64,000 nt of DNA, taken from Hyperoodon ampullatus. Taxonomy: Eukaryota > Chordata > Mammalia > Artiodactyla > Ziphiidae. The notes under the pieces were generated by a model. The model was not told the DNA's origin. It ran no database searches and saw nothing but the letters and a program-made list of their open reading frames with translations. Below are positions 25,132 to 37,662 of this stretch, piece by piece; the first letter of the stretch is position 1, and the number at the start of each line of letters is the position of its first letter. The position numbers and the translations under genes were made by a program. The stretch is taken from the NCBI GenBank assembly GCA_949752795.1, contig OX457068.1, positions 54,712,516 to 54,776,515 on the forward strand, read 5' to 3'.

Positions 25132-27179
25132 AAGACCGCCCATAGAACCAGGAAAGAAGAAAACAAAAAGAAATAAAACAAGAATGAATATTGACCTACT
25201 TACCTAATAATTAAGGACTAAAAATTAATAAGCAGAAGTCTCAACAATTCAGAATTTGAAGAGCAATTTGGTCTCACCTCCTCATGGCCCTGTGACTTTG
25301 ATATTCACAAATAGATGTCAAAATGCACACTTCTTGGTTGTAAGGTCATTGGGCCCCTTGCTACACTTACATTTATCTGAATTGAGGATATAAAACAATT
25401 TAGCTACATTCACATTTTTTTCATATAAACTTTGAAAACTATAATTGAATTCCTACTAATGTAAGATTTTGTGACAATATCAGTTGCCTGCCTGGATGCA
25501 GTGTTGTGCACAATTAACCCTGAGTGGAGGACGTCACTATACGCCTTTATCCTGTTGCCTAATATTTATATTCAAGTCAGTCACTAAATGGTATTTCTCT
25601 CCCCGTGCCCCACCTCCTCTCAGCAAAATAGAGGACTTGTTGCTGGGTCAAGCAATGTTTCAATTACAAACTATTTTCAATTTTTAGTGAATAGAAATGC
25701 GTTCTTATAGACTTCAAGTTATTGTGAAAGAAAAAAAAACAGTTTTCATAATTCTGTATGTTAAAATATATATTTTAATCTATTACTAAGATTACTTCAA
25801 AGTTCAAGGACAAATGACATATTTCAAGGAAATTCATACAATAGTTTTAATAGGAAAACAATAAATATCCATAATATGCAAAGAGCTTACACAAATAACT
25901 TACAGAGAGAAACTCTCAAGGAATAACAACAAATAATATAAAGTGGGTATTTCAAAGAAAAATAAATACAAATGTGCAGTAAATATATGTCTAAGATACA
26001 AAACAAACATCATAACACTTTAAATCTATAGGCTGCCAAAAATTGTAAGAACAACAATATTGAACTTTATCAAATACACATCTTCTACATTATTGGCAGG
26101 ACAGTAAATTATCAAGTCCTTTTTTGAAAATGATTGGTAGTGTCTATAAAAATCTTAAATTTATAGGTGAAAATTGGTCATATAATGCTACTTTTAGATA
26201 CCTACCGTATATAAATATCTACACAAAGGGGCAGGAGTGTTCGATTCTGCACTCTATGAAAAAGCACAATTGGAGACAACCTATGTGGCCATCAATATTG
26301 GAAAGGAAAGCTGCATTATAGCACATCACCACTGGGGATGGTCTGGAGCCATTTACCAAAAGGAGAGTTCTGTGTGTGGTAGTGAAAGATTTTCATTACA
26401 TTCTGACAATTCTGAAAATTGAAAAGACACTTTTCTCAACAGCATGAATAATATGAACTATTCATTTCAGAAAAACATAAGTGAATAAACATACCTGAAA
26501 AACCATAGAAGGTACTCCTAGTACCTGTCCCATCAAATAAAGTGTCAATGGAGATTTCTGTGTTTCTCTATTCTTTGACTGCTTTATTGAGCCCATCTTG
26601 TATTTATAATTAAAAAAAAAAACTACTATTAAAATTTTCTCTTTCCAGGGATGCACAAACTACTGTGAAAAACATCCAAGTAACTAACTCTACTGTTCTT
26701 AGATCCAAATGCCTCCTCCTAGAGCTGCTTTTGTAAGTGTAGCAGTCCAAATATCCATCTCATTAAACTCTTCAATTCTCAGATATTATCCAGTCTGCTG
26801 TTGGAGGATCTCTCATTATATTTGCATGTGGAAAATATGACACCTGAGGATGAAACGGAAAAAAAACTCATCTAGCTCTTGCAGCATTATAGGTTTGGGA
26901 ACGTCATTATCAGTAACTGAAATATAAACTAAACAGATGTTTCTACAACTCTGCAAACTTTCTTATCATTTTCCAGCAGGCATTCTGTAGGTCATGCTCT
27001 TTTAGATACAAAATATGAATCAATAAAGCAATCTGGGGAAAGAAACTCAGTGAAGTGTTATGCCCTACAGTCTTTAAAGATGGATGGACAAATTTGCAGA
27101 AAAAATAAATAAAAACTGGAATAAACACCCCGCAAAATTGTAACAGAAAAATTGGCTCAGGAGAGAATGAACATTCCTT
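25132..27179. other. AT-rich sequence, possible ancient L1 scraps
   Basis: No gene seen. The part at about 25800-26330 has weak resemblance to ancient L1 ORF2 3' sequence in the sense direction ('attggagacaacctatgtgg', 'ccatcaatattggaaagg'). The rest is unassigned. Open stretches of 60-92 codons have no family resemblance. Confidence 0.35.
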
Positions 27180-27275
27180 TTTTTTAAAATTAATTTTATT
27201 TGAGTATACTTGCTTTACCATGTGTTAGTTTCTGCTGTACAGCAAAATGAATCATTTATACATAATGTTTTAATA
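27180..27275 (-). mobile_element. LINE-1 3'-end scrap, reverse
   Basis: 'ttagtttctgctgtacagc' followed by 'aaaatgaatcatttatacat' is the reverse of the artiodactyl/whale L1 3' UTR end. Only about 90 bases remain. Confidence 0.55.
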
Positions 27276-27638
27276 AAATTTTATTCAAATATCTGATGTA
27301 TTTTTGCAAAAATATCTGGTGTTTTATTGACTAGTGATGGTGATAAAGCATTTGTTGTTTTGACTAACTCAATGAAAGAAACATGAGAGAAATCTTCTAG
27401 ACAGTATTAGATAAATATCTTTGTGCTATTCCAAAAAAAAGTTTACTTATACTTCCTCATGATATGATTAGATGTCTTTTCAAAGAATTGCAGAAAAGTT
27501 AAAAAGCAAAATACCCAGACTGAAGCTGCTGCTTTAAAGAAGAAGACAGAAAATAAAAACATAGTACAGGTTGGTGAAGTTGAAACTACAGAAATATTGT
27601 ATAGGATGGAGTGATGTCTTTTGCACATTTTTTTTTTA

Positions 27639-27686
27639 ATATACAGAATTGATTGTTAACAGATATACAGAATTGATTGTTAACAG
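27639..27686. repeat. Perfect 24-bp tandem duplication
   Basis: Two adjacent identical 24-bp units, each beginning 'atatacagaattg' and ending 'gttaacag'. Confidence 0.95.
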
Positions 27687-27745
27687 AAGTATGAAGAAAT
27701 GAAAAGTGTCCAGAGTGGTAGATAACATTATACGTACCCTCCAGA

Positions 27746-27802
27746 AATAAATAATAATAATGAATAATAAATAATAAATAATAAATAAATAATGAATAAT
27801 TA
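27746..27802. repeat. AAT/AAAT simple repeat
   Basis: Alternating 'aat' and 'aaat' units with a few G interruptions. Confidence 0.9.
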
Positions 27803-28282
27803 AAAAGCTGAGTTGTGAATCAGACAACGTATAAAATCTTTTTACCCCCTCAGAATGTTTACTTACAACTACAGAAGAAAATAAATTGGAAGTCTTTACT
27901 TTCAAATGGAAATAATTTTGTTGTCAGTCAGTTCATGCTGCTGCACATATCCTGATCAGGAGGCAAAAAATGTCTACGAGCTGGGAACACTATTACAGTA
28001 TTTGACTAAACTGAAAAATAAAGTGCTCAATTAGAATTTGATGTAAGGACAGATTTCAGAAATGCTTCAGCATACAGACCATTATTAGTACTTGGTCCAG
28101 GCTGTCACTATTTTAAGGTTCCCTGTGCAGCTCCAATAAGAATGAATATTTACTGACACACTTTCTGTTTCTTATTACAGAGTTTTGGGTCTTCTAAATT
28201 CCATGGCATGTAAAATAAATTTTTGGCTATTTTGAAATATATACAAATCATGCGTACACACACACACATTCTTATAAATAGG

Positions 28283-28308
28283 AATATATATATATATATA
28301 TATATATA
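28283..28308. repeat. AT dinucleotide repeat
   Basis: An AT run shortly after a short CA run at 28257-28268. Confidence 0.9.
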
Positions 28309-28353
28309 CCCTTTTATTTTTCTTAAATAGGACTTTCTACATCTCCTTGGCAG

Positions 28354-28393
28354 TATGATATATCAGAAGTCCCTATGATATATCAGAAATCCC
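28354..28393. repeat. 20-bp tandem duplication, one mismatch
   Basis: Two adjacent 20-bp units, 'tatgatatatcagaagtccc' and a copy with one G-to-A change. Confidence 0.95.
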
Positions 28394-29954
28394 TATATTG
28401 ATGAGTGTTGAATCAGAAGCTCTTTCCTGATTCTGAGGATTTTGTCCCCCCACCATGCCTGGATGCTGTCACTGACCACTCTCTGATGCTGACGGGCCAT
28501 ATCTTCCTGCCAAAGATGCTGAAACAGCATGTTTTGTGAGATCATCTAATGAGCCAGAGCCATCTGTGGGCTCTGAATCACTTTGAAAGGGGAAACGTTA
28601 GGGGTGATTCTCTGGGACAGTCTCTCCATGAGTAACCCTGGAAAATGCATAAAGAAATGTATTTGCACACATATTTAAATACTTTTCTGCAATTCTTAAT
28701 GCTAACAAGTTGCCAGATGCTCAATAAGCCTGCAGTGATCTAAACCTCTGAACTTTTGTTACAGGTAAACTGGGGTCAACTAAATTTATTGCTGGAAAAA
28801 ATAGGTGATGATGTTATTCAGAACCAAACAGAACCCCTGAAGAAGAATGGGTGGATCAGGCCTGGAGCAGGTGTGAAGAAAAATGACAGGCCTGATTTCT
28901 AACTTCTCTTAAGCTTAGAGAGCCTTTCTTCCCTTTGAAAGAAGAAACAGCTCACCAGGTGGATTTGCTAAGCCCTAGTTTAAGAGGGAAATAACCACAA
29001 ACAAATAACACCAAATATTTCTGACAAATGGATGGCTCCGGCACCTGAGGTGTATAAAAAGGGAAGGGAAGGATAAAAATGGATAGAAAAGTAGAACGGA
29101 CCCAAAATGAATAATGAAGGATGAAAGCAATCTGAAAAGAACACCTGCTAGACTGACAACAGAAGGAGGACAGGAGAGCAAAGTAAGATAAATGCTCATC
29201 TTGGAGATATGCAAGATCGAAGAAAGGGGAGAAAATGCAGGTATGAGCCAGTGATATAAATGAATTACACAGGAGTGGTGTTGTTTCAACACACACTTGA
29301 ATCAATGCTATGCAAAGATCTATGATAACAGCCACACCGTTTTGTCGATGCTCAAAATAAGCATGAGTAATCAGGAGGAGTGATGGTAAGGCCTAGGAGT
29401 TGGGTCCATCTGTCTTTTCCTTTGCCTGCGCTGTGGTTATTATTATTACAGTAAAGTTGTCACTATTCAAAGTCCACAAATGTAAGTCATTCTGTATAGC
29501 TGAGTTTCCCAATAAATGAAGGTTTGCCAATCTAAGGACTGAGACTTTATATTAGATCTTTAAACTGAATATTTTAATAGATTGCAAGACTACTTCATTG
29601 GTATTTAGGTTAATCACTTTTCTTTGGGCCCTGGCCAAATTAGACCCCAATGGCTAATATATAGTTTTTTTTTAGACATTTACTAAATCACTGCAGGCTT
29701 TGTCCCTTTCTATTTTAGCTTTCATTTGAGGCTGACTCAAGACTCATCTGTCCTAATTTTTATTTTTCTCATAACTCCACTTACCTTAGATTTATTTGTA
29801 GGTTAATTTATGAGCTGTTATCACCCCTTAATTATATGATATACTGTTATTGTTTGTTTTGCTAAGCCTTACCTCTCTCAGTACATCATTACATATTGGA
29901 GGAGAGAGATCATTAATTCATGGGATTTTACAAAATAATAAAGGGAATTCAGCA

Positions 29955-30062
29955 ATCATATAATAGAAACAGAGTGTTTTACAAATGAGGAACACAGGAT
30001 TACTGAAATGTTTTCTCTGCTGAATGCCACATAGCTAGTTAGGGGCAGATAGAAAACTAATA
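29955..30062 (-). mobile_element. Possible MIR fragment, reverse
   Basis: 'gttttacaaatgaggaacac' and 'ccacatagctagttaggggc' follow the reversed MIR core. Confidence 0.45.
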
Positions 30063-30849
30063 CACAGGCACCCCAAAACCTTCCCTAGTGGGTACTTTCT
30101 ATTGCAAAATATTTGTTTGTATCCTGAACCTTTTCTGTTTAACTTTAGAAGGTAGGCAGTATGAAGTATAGGGATGATCTTAAGGTATGGAGCTATGTTC
30201 AGAGCCTTCATTATCCCTGTCTTTGAGAAGCAGACTATAGTACATGGCTCATAAGATTTGTAATGTATATACCACAAGCTTAGTTTGAGCTAATCTATGT
30301 TCATCCTTAGATTTTTCTAGAGGATTAGAGAGGGACATAGCTGCTTAAAGAGGAGTCAGAATTTATTTCCATTTGAGACCTGGTATCATCTTAGTAAGAC
30401 TCACTTTAAGAAAACAAACATAGGGGCTTCAAGAGAGGTACAAGGATCACCAAGAGGAGAAATGATCTGTAAATTAATTATTTTACATCTGCCACTCTGC
30501 TGTTCTCTATTCCAGGTCCCATTGTCATATGTCTGAATTATACAGAGAGAGGCAAACTGGGGGATACAACTTAAAAGTTCTGTTTAACTAAAGTCTTCTG
30601 AAGAGGGTCTTGTGTGTACCAGACAACACGAGCAGATTCCCAGCTCAGTGTCCACTGCAATTGTTAGGGGCACCAGCTACTCTGCAGGTGTTTCAAATTC
30701 AGCCCTGGGCATCTGTGACCCCAGTGCTGACATCGGTGGCATCATCCTCCTCCAGGGAGCATCATTGCCATTGATAGAGGTATTGGCATCCTGAGCATCA
30801 GATGCCATCACTTTCCATGGCTCACTTATTCTTCTGATATCAGCTAAGC
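30063..30849. other. Unique sequence, no gene seen
   Basis: A 60-codon open stretch (30612-30794, plus) and an 80-codon one (30035-30277, minus) show no family resemblance. Confidence 0.4.
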
Positions 30850-31670
30850 ATCCTTCTTAGTCCAGGTATTCGAAAGATATTGTTGATAACCCCTGCCTCA
30901 TTATTTTATGGTATTGGAGTAGTGTAGGCAAGAGCCAAATAAACAGTTGAGAATAGTGCCATGTAGATAATAGTAATGGATGTACAGGGTGCCTTGGGAA
31001 TATATAGGAAGCACATCTAATGCAGGTTTGGGGGTGAGCAGTGAGGGTGGGACACTTTCTTGAGTAACTTAGTTTAAGGTGAAATCTAAGGATGGTAGGA
31101 GACAATCTGCAGGGATGGGTATTCTAGAAGGAGAAAGAAAATATACACTGGTACAAAATGAAGAAAGAACATAGTGTCTGTAGGCAACATAAGAAAGTTT
31201 AGTACGGTTAATGAGTGATCTGTGTGATGAGGGCATGATGAGAGACAAGGCTGGCTGGAAGGAAAGAAAGGGGCAAAACATTTGAACTCTATCCTCAGTA
31301 AAACAGCACATCACTAAAAGGCTTTAAGAGAAAGCATGGCATAATCACATTTGCATTTTACAAACAATAGCATCAATGCCATGTAATTAAACTAGATTTG
31401 AAAACTATCCATTGGGGACTGTTTCAGTCATCAAATTGAGAGATGTCCATTTAGGAGGCTATTGTAGTTGTTGGAAGCAGAATATGGTAACTTATGTTAG
31501 AATAGTGGTGAAGATGGTTTGGGGGAATAATTGTGATATGGATGTATTTAAATTCACCATTGGTAAGATTGGCTGATTAGTTAGATGTAGGGTATGAGGG
31601 AAAGCTAGGAGTCAAAGAAGAGGCTGAAAATTGGAATCAACCTCTTAGATAAGATATTGAGAAAATAAGA
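30850..31670 (-). mobile_element. LINE L2 fragment, reverse
   Basis: Landmarks of the reversed L2 3' half appear in order: 'agccaaataaacagttgaga', 'taggaggctattgtagttgt' and 'gatgtagggtatgagggaaa'. It is strongly diverged. The minus-strand open stretches at 30857-31314 lie inside it. Confidence 0.5.
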
Positions 31671-33004
31671 GGTGGGATGATGGAATAACCACATTAGGAT
31701 GGAAAGTAATGATAAAAGGGAGATTGTAGGCCTGGTGGAAACAAAGGGCTTAAAATAATCAGAAGTCTTGTTGTGAAGAGGTTGTCAGAAGCAGAGGAGG
31801 AAACTGAGAAGACAGAAGCTGTGATCCTCTCCAGCAGAGCCTGAGGATGTAAAGTGGGATGATGGGCGAAGGTCAAAATTCTCCTCCAGAAGACAGGGCA
31901 GGCCAGCACATGTTGGCCACTCATCAGGAATTCACAAAAAACAACTGGTGTGGATTTAAGGGAGGAGATTTGAAGTTCTTCTAATTGTGCATTGAGGCAG
32001 AGCCATAGAAAATTAATTATTGTTATCATGGCCTTATCTTAACCCTCTTCTAGAATGACCCATGGAACACAGTGATCCATAAGTCACTTTTCTGGCACAG
32101 ATAATCAATAATTGTTAGCTTCTTTCCTCCCACTCTTCACCTCATGAAACAAAGTTCAAGCCTAAGAATCTAATACTCAGTCAATAGAATATTTTGACAT
32201 ATGATTGATCGGTTGATTTAGATACAGAAGTGAATCTGTATTTCTATGGACTCAAAAAATGATAATTTTTTTCAACCTGCTATTTTCATTGGTTATTTAG
32301 TATCAAAGCAGTTTGATGATTTCTTTTAGTACTTTTAGTAAACTGCACCTTTGGGATGGGTAAAAAAAATATAGCCTTGGTAAATAAGGAAGACTGAATA
32401 GATCTTGATTTTCATTTGGAGATTTCCACATCAAACATGTCTCTGTCTGCAGATTGAATGACAAGGCCACTGAAACAGAAGCCAACTCAGACTTCCTCCC
32501 ATTACATATTGAGTAGCATAGAATGATTCAGAAACAATTCAAAACAACTGAGACAAAAAGGGAGAAAACACTCTAAGCAATTTTTTAAAGATTTTAGGAA
32601 GGAAAAGAATGCTAAATACACATGAATACATACACACATATATACACATACATATCCTTTCTAAAACTCATACAAAAAACTTTAAAATTCACTCCAATCT
32701 CAAATGGTCTGGGGAAGTTCAACAAAAGGGAAGATCCATTTTCATCTCCAGTCTTTATGTCAGATTCACTAAGAGTGGGAGCTGACCCCAGGCATACGTT
32801 CTGAGGTGTAGTTCAGCACTGTTTTGTAAATGCTGTTTTGTTTTCTGTCTGGCAGTTTCACTCCTGGGTTCTTCATTAAATGCTGCCTTGCCACTTCAGG
32901 ACATTTCTTTTACATAAAACACTTAGTGAGGAATAGATGATGACTGACTATTAAATCCATCCATTGCAGAAATTACGTGAATGTCTCCAAAGTCCAGGGA
33001 ATAA
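31671..33004. other. Unique sequence, no gene seen
   Basis: The minus-strand open stretch at 31694-32029 (111 codons) directly abuts the L2 relic and has no recognisable domain. The remainder shows a short CA/TA run near 32632-32655 and nothing else. Confidence 0.4.
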
Positions 33005-33250
33005 TGATGATGGTTAATATTTTGATCACTTACTTGTCAGGCACAGTTTTATCTGCCTGACATAGATTTTCTCATTTAATCCTCACAACAATATAAACAA
33101 CTGGTAAGTATTATTATCCCCTTCATTATACAGATGAAAAGCTAAGACATGGAGCATGTAAATCCCTTTCCCAAAGTCTCATAACAAAGATAGGTTAGAA
33201 CTTGGGTCAGGACTCAGGTTGTCAGTCTCTAGAGCCAGAAAACTCTAATT
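33005..33250 (-). mobile_element. MIR SINE, reverse
   Basis: 'cagattttctcatttaatcctcacaac'-type core, 'ttatacagatgaaaagctaa' and 'ctctagagccagaaaactct' follow the reversed MIR over nearly its full length. Confidence 0.7.
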
Positions 33251-33477
33251 CATTCTTCTAAAAGAACATCTTTAATTTGAGAAGCCACTAACCAAACTCA
33301 GATATGTTGGAAGTGTGGTTTCTTAAAGTCCCAATTATTTCCAGGTGGACTAATGATAGAGTTACTCAGTATATGACTCAACTGTCAGATTCAAACTCAG
33401 TCACTCTGATGTTAACAAGGACACAAGAGGTATTGCCTCTGCCATCATAGAATTCATAATCTAGTTATGGAAATCCA

Positions 33478-33722
33478 GAGCTTGGTAGTTAAGAGCATAG
33501 ACTTTGACATAATGCATGCATGCTTTCAGCTCATGGACCTATTACCAGCAAGCTATATTGCCACCATTTCTTTTTGTATTAAGTCAAAATTCCTCTTACT
33601 TAAACAGGATTTAGCAATACTAACCACAACTTGTTGATACAAAAATTAAATGAGATGATGTATATAGAATCCTTTTTGCATAACATTTGGTTTTTGAAAA
33701 CTGTAGCTATTATTATTGGCAT
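33478..33722 (+). mobile_element. MIR SINE, sense
   Basis: 'ttggtagttaagagcataga' at the start and 'aaaattaaatgagatgatgt' near the end, with a terminal 'tattattattgg', match MIR in the sense direction. Confidence 0.6.
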
Positions 33723-33972
33723 TGTTGTATTATCTATACTTCTAAAAATATAAGCAGTAGTATAAGACATTCTATGATAAATTTCAAGCTAGTGGTATGT
33801 ACAGTACATGTTCCAGTAAGCTGGGCACTAGTCCTCTCTCTTCCACAAAGTTCTCCCTAAGGGAGTATGTGGTACAATTTTAAGAGACACTTGTAAAGGG
33901 CGGATGAATTGAACACTCTCCATCGGAAATGATTTTTCCCACCTCTGAACTTGTATGAATTTAATGTCCATA

Positions 33973-34147
33973 GTGTCTGTGGCCTCTCCCGTTGCGGAGC
34001 ACAGGCTCCCGATGCGCAGGCTCAGCGGCCATGGCTCACGGACCCAGCCACTCCGCGGCATGTGGGATCCTCCTGGTCCGGGGCACAAACCTGTGTTCCC
34101 TGCATCGGCAGGTGGACTCTTAACCACTGAGCCACCAGGGAAGCCCT
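33973..34147 (-). mobile_element. CHR-type tRNA-Glu SINE, tail lost
   Basis: On the minus strand it begins 'gggcttccctggtggctcag' and keeps an A box (TGGCTCAGTGG). The B box has a C-to-T change (GGTTTGTGCCC). The body stops at about 33973 without an A tail and I found no target-site duplication, so it is 3' truncated or rearranged. The open stretches at 33828-34149 are SINE artefacts. Confidence 0.85.
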
Positions 34148-36699
34148 AGATTTGATTTTATAACAGGTCTTGGGGGATTTTCATCGGCAGGTAATGCCTT
34201 CCATTCTTCTGTGAGTAAAATTACACAATTCCATCATATTTTTCCCACTGGAGATTTATAAGGAGTGAATTGTTGTAGAATCAAACTAGTTGGCCTTTAG
34301 AAGAGGAATGAACTATTTAATATAGACAACTTATTACTAAAAGAAAAAAAAATACCCTCAGAAAAATCTAACATTTAAGTATCTTTATTTTTTTAATCTA
34401 AAATAGTCTAAGATAATGTTAAGAACAGTAATTTTGAAGCCTTTTAGAAACTTATATAAAGTTGTTGGTAGAAATAAGTATCTCGTGCTTTGTCCACAAT
34501 TTCACTTTTGAAATCAACTATTCTGCAGAAAAAAGCACATCGCTGTGTTCATGTATTGAATGATTAAGTCTTGAAGCTTTGTCTATATAAAGAAGAAAAA
34601 CAGAGAAAGAAATTATCCAGCAAAATAACAAGGCAGACTGCTTATCTCTATCAGTTAAGCTGAAATAAGCTAGTTTTATTTGATTATTTTTATTACTGGT
34701 ATTGGTTAGCATTAACAATCATTTCACAAATATTCCCCTTTGTCAATATCTATAATAATCCTATTATAGACAGTGAGGTGAAGCAGGGCAGAGAGTGGAG
34801 GTAAGAGGCATGGAACCTGGAGCTGACCTCCAAGTTTACAGTCAAACTGAGGATGGGACTTTGGAGACAGAGCCACGTATGCTCTTGATTGACGAAGAGA
34901 CAGTGCTGGTGAGGATTACGTGGGAGGAGATTTGTTAGGAATATCTACTTGGAACAGCTAGGGCATGAACTGAGCTTCATTTAAATAATTCATCAATTTG
35001 TTTGACTACTTCTCTTACTTGATTTGTCAAAAGAGACTAAAATCAAACATACCAGACCAAAAAGATTGCTCCATCTCCTATATGGTCTATGGACCCAGCT
35101 TTTACCATTTCTTTGCCATTAAAACCATCTACAATAAATTGGATAGAAGGGGAATTTTAACTCTTTACCCAATTTATCCAAGCTACATAGACACTAAACT
35201 TTTCAGAGTAATAGTTTCTTAGTCTATTTCATTAATGCCAAAGGGTACTGAACTGTTTCAGGATGAACCTGTGGAGAAGTTGTGCTGCTTGTGGGGATTA
35301 TCTGTTGTTCTTGTAAACAAGGTGCACAAGAAGGGCCAAACCGCACTGGTGATCAGTGATATTACAGATATCCACATGTCCATGCAATCCAAGGTGCTTA
35401 GTGGCAAGGGCTCTAGTGTCTTTGTTACATGTAGTCATACTAAGAAGTGTTTAGATATTCCTTTAGTATGGAAAGTTTTCCAAGAATTAGAGTTTTGAAA
35501 TAAAACAAAGTAATCAGTGTAGAGCACACACACACACATATATATAGAAAAGATAATTTATTTGAAATGACTCTATGTGCTTTTAAAGGAGTTGGCAAAA
35601 GAGATCTAAATTTTAATGAGCACATACCCTGTCTTGATCCCAAAATACTAACTTGTTTTAGAGACTGAGTCAGGGAGGGTAGCAACTTGCATGAGGCTCC
35701 TTTGCTAGTTAGTATTGGAGCTGACGTTTGGACCTACCTGACCCATACCCTTCCTATGTTTCTCAGATTCCTTACAATTAGCGTAAGGTGGTTAAAAAGC
35801 AACCAAAATACAAATAACAGTAGATCATGGAACTGCTTAGAGTTTTTTAAAGAGCAAGAGGAAGATATGTGATTTGATGCTGAAGAGCTTGAGAAAGTGT
35901 GAGTTGAAGGCTTAGATTTTGAAACCCAGATCTTATAACAGGTCAGAATGCCAGAAAATATAATTATTTCACTCCTTCTCACTTTTTTGGGGGCACTATT
36001 AGCAAATCACTACAAGTGATTTGCCATCAAGTGGTTTACTCATGGAAATGATGAATGTGAATATAAATTAGAATGAGAGAAGTTGATGGGAATTTGGACA
36101 CTGGACTCAGCATTTTAACCTTTCTCCACTGCAATCACATAAAAATGAGTAAGCACATTCTGCTTTCCCCTTTCTCTGCATCCTGTCTTAGCAACATATA
36201 TACTAATTGGTTGCTATGGTGATCTCAAGCTTGTAACTAAAACTGAGGTTTCTAGGTAACAGTGTCTGAAGGTGAGAATGATAAATGCTTCAAATCTGGA
36301 GTTTTGTAGGGAGATGGTGCTGACGTATAAAACTGGCAAATGTAGCCTCAGCTCCAAAAGATTGGTAAATTTGTTAATTTTACCCTCATCATTTCTGACT
36401 ACATCAATTCATCTCCCTACAGAGGCTGGATTGCCTTCATATGAGTTGGTCTCTGAAGTTGACGACTTCCATAAACTTGCAGTCAATGAGAAATACCAGT
36501 TCTGGGCAGAATTTAGCACTTAATACAATTTTTATTTTATTGCTGAAAAGGGTTCAGTGGCACTAAGATGATTTACGCCATCAATGAGATGCAGTGAAAA
36601 GAGCCTAGTCAAATCACAGTCAGGCTGAACCTTCTCTCACAGGTTTATTAAGAAATCTTATTCTTTAGGGCCCAAAGGATGAACAACATCCCTTCAAGT
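34148..36699. other. Unique AT-rich sequence with one anonymous open block
   Basis: No gene confirmed. Two successive plus-strand open stretches, 34998-35222 and 35235-35498, make this part unusual for the window (see the separate entry). A CA run followed by TATA lies at about 35527-35546. The rest is AT-rich without repeats that I can name. Confidence 0.4.
34998..35498 (+). other. Anonymous open block, possible coding relic
   Basis: Two open stretches of 74 and 87 codons follow each other with a 12-base gap and two frame-breaking stops. The second reads with a plausible amino-acid mix (V, K, G, D, S) and only moderate AT bias. I do not recognise a protein family in either. No A tail or target-site duplication was found that would prove a processed pseudogene. 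It could be a degraded retrocopy, part of an old transposon, or chance. I infer no function. Confidence 0.2.
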
Positions 36700-36890
36700 C
36701 AAGACCCTTGTGCTTTAATCAGTAGCAGCCACTAATCAGCTGCATAATGTGTCACACAACATTTCCAGGTCTCTGTTTCCTCATTTATGAAGGGGATGAT
36801 AACTGGGCCTCCCTCCCAGGGCTGTTATGGGAATTAAGGATTGAATTATTCTAAAGTACTTTGCAAATACAAGTGTCATATAAATGTTAA
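36700..36890 (+). mobile_element. MIR SINE, sense
   Basis: 'ctctgtttcctcatttatga', 'gggctgttatgggaattaag' and 'aagtactttgcaaatacaag' follow the MIR 3' half in the correct order. Confidence 0.65.
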
Positions 36891-37428
36891 ATACTAACCT
36901 GTGCTTTTGATTTTCTTCACTCTTCCATTTGAAAAGTATAAGGAGATTTCAACAGTTATAAGGGTTCAAAAGAGAACTCTCCTCTGTAAAAAAAAATGTA
37001 TATATATATACACATACGTATAGGTATACTTATACATGTCTATTACTATATAGAATGTTATGTCTGCTTGTTTATTTAGTTAGTTATCACCAGCATGTTG
37101 AGTGGGACTTTCTTTCATTGTCTTACCATTGGCTAGTGACATTAAAAGTACTGACAGAATTATCATGTAACAATTAGGAAATTGGAAACTTCCCTAGGTC
37201 TTATTTAGATATGAAAGCAGGTCATCTAACCCCATCACACTTCCTCCCCTCTCCTTCCTCAAGCCTATGGACATGTGGGTTGTCTACCATGTGAGTAAGG
37301 AAGAGAGTACAGTGATCTCTTTCTGCCTCTATTTTAGGTCAAGAGAAAGGGGATGGCATGCATCTACTCCACGGAAGCTAATATGGTGCTCAAAGGGTCA
37401 AAGGAAATTGCTTACAACAGCACATAAA
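36891..37428. other. Unique sequence with TA simple repeat, no gene seen
   Basis: A 'tatatatatatacacata' run lies at about 36999-37020. Otherwise I see nothing. Confidence 0.4.
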
Positions 37429-37662
37429 CAAGCAAAAGAGAGGCATGGACATATATACAGTACCAAACGTAAGGTAGATAGATAGTGGGAAGCAGCCGCA
37501 TAGCACAGGGAGATCAGCTTGGCGCTTTGTGACCGCCTGGAGGGGTGGGATAGGGAGGGTGGGAGGGAGGGAGACGCAAGAGGGAAGGGATGTGGGAACA
37601 GATGTATATGTATGACTGATTCACTTTGTTATAAAGCAGAAACTAATAAAAAAAAAGAAAAG
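37429..37662 (+). mobile_element. 5'-truncated LINE-1 3' UTR copy
   Basis: From 'aagcaaaagagaggcatgga' to 'aactaataaaaaaaaa' this matches the 3' UTR of the full-length L1 at about 62036-62260 almost base for base. It is therefore a young insertion truncated within the 3' UTR. The AATAAA signal is at 37645-37650. The G-rich segment (37542-37571) is better preserved than in the full-length copy. I did not find a clear target-site duplication. Confidence 0.85.

Larger units (their letters stand above)
27276..29954. other. AT-rich sequence with short tandem repeats, no gene seen
   Basis: It holds a 24-bp tandem duplication (27639-27686), an AATA-rich simple repeat (about 27746-27802), a CA/AT run (28254-28308) and a 20-bp tandem duplication (28354-28393). 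Two overlapping minus-strand open stretches at 28952-29335 (up to 127 codons) are rich in F, S and L and show no domain. Confidence 0.4.

Noticed and set aside
28952..29335. Overlapping 127- and 105-codon minus-strand frames rich in F, S and L
   Set aside because: Composition is that of the complement of a purine-rich strand, with no domain. Considered chance.
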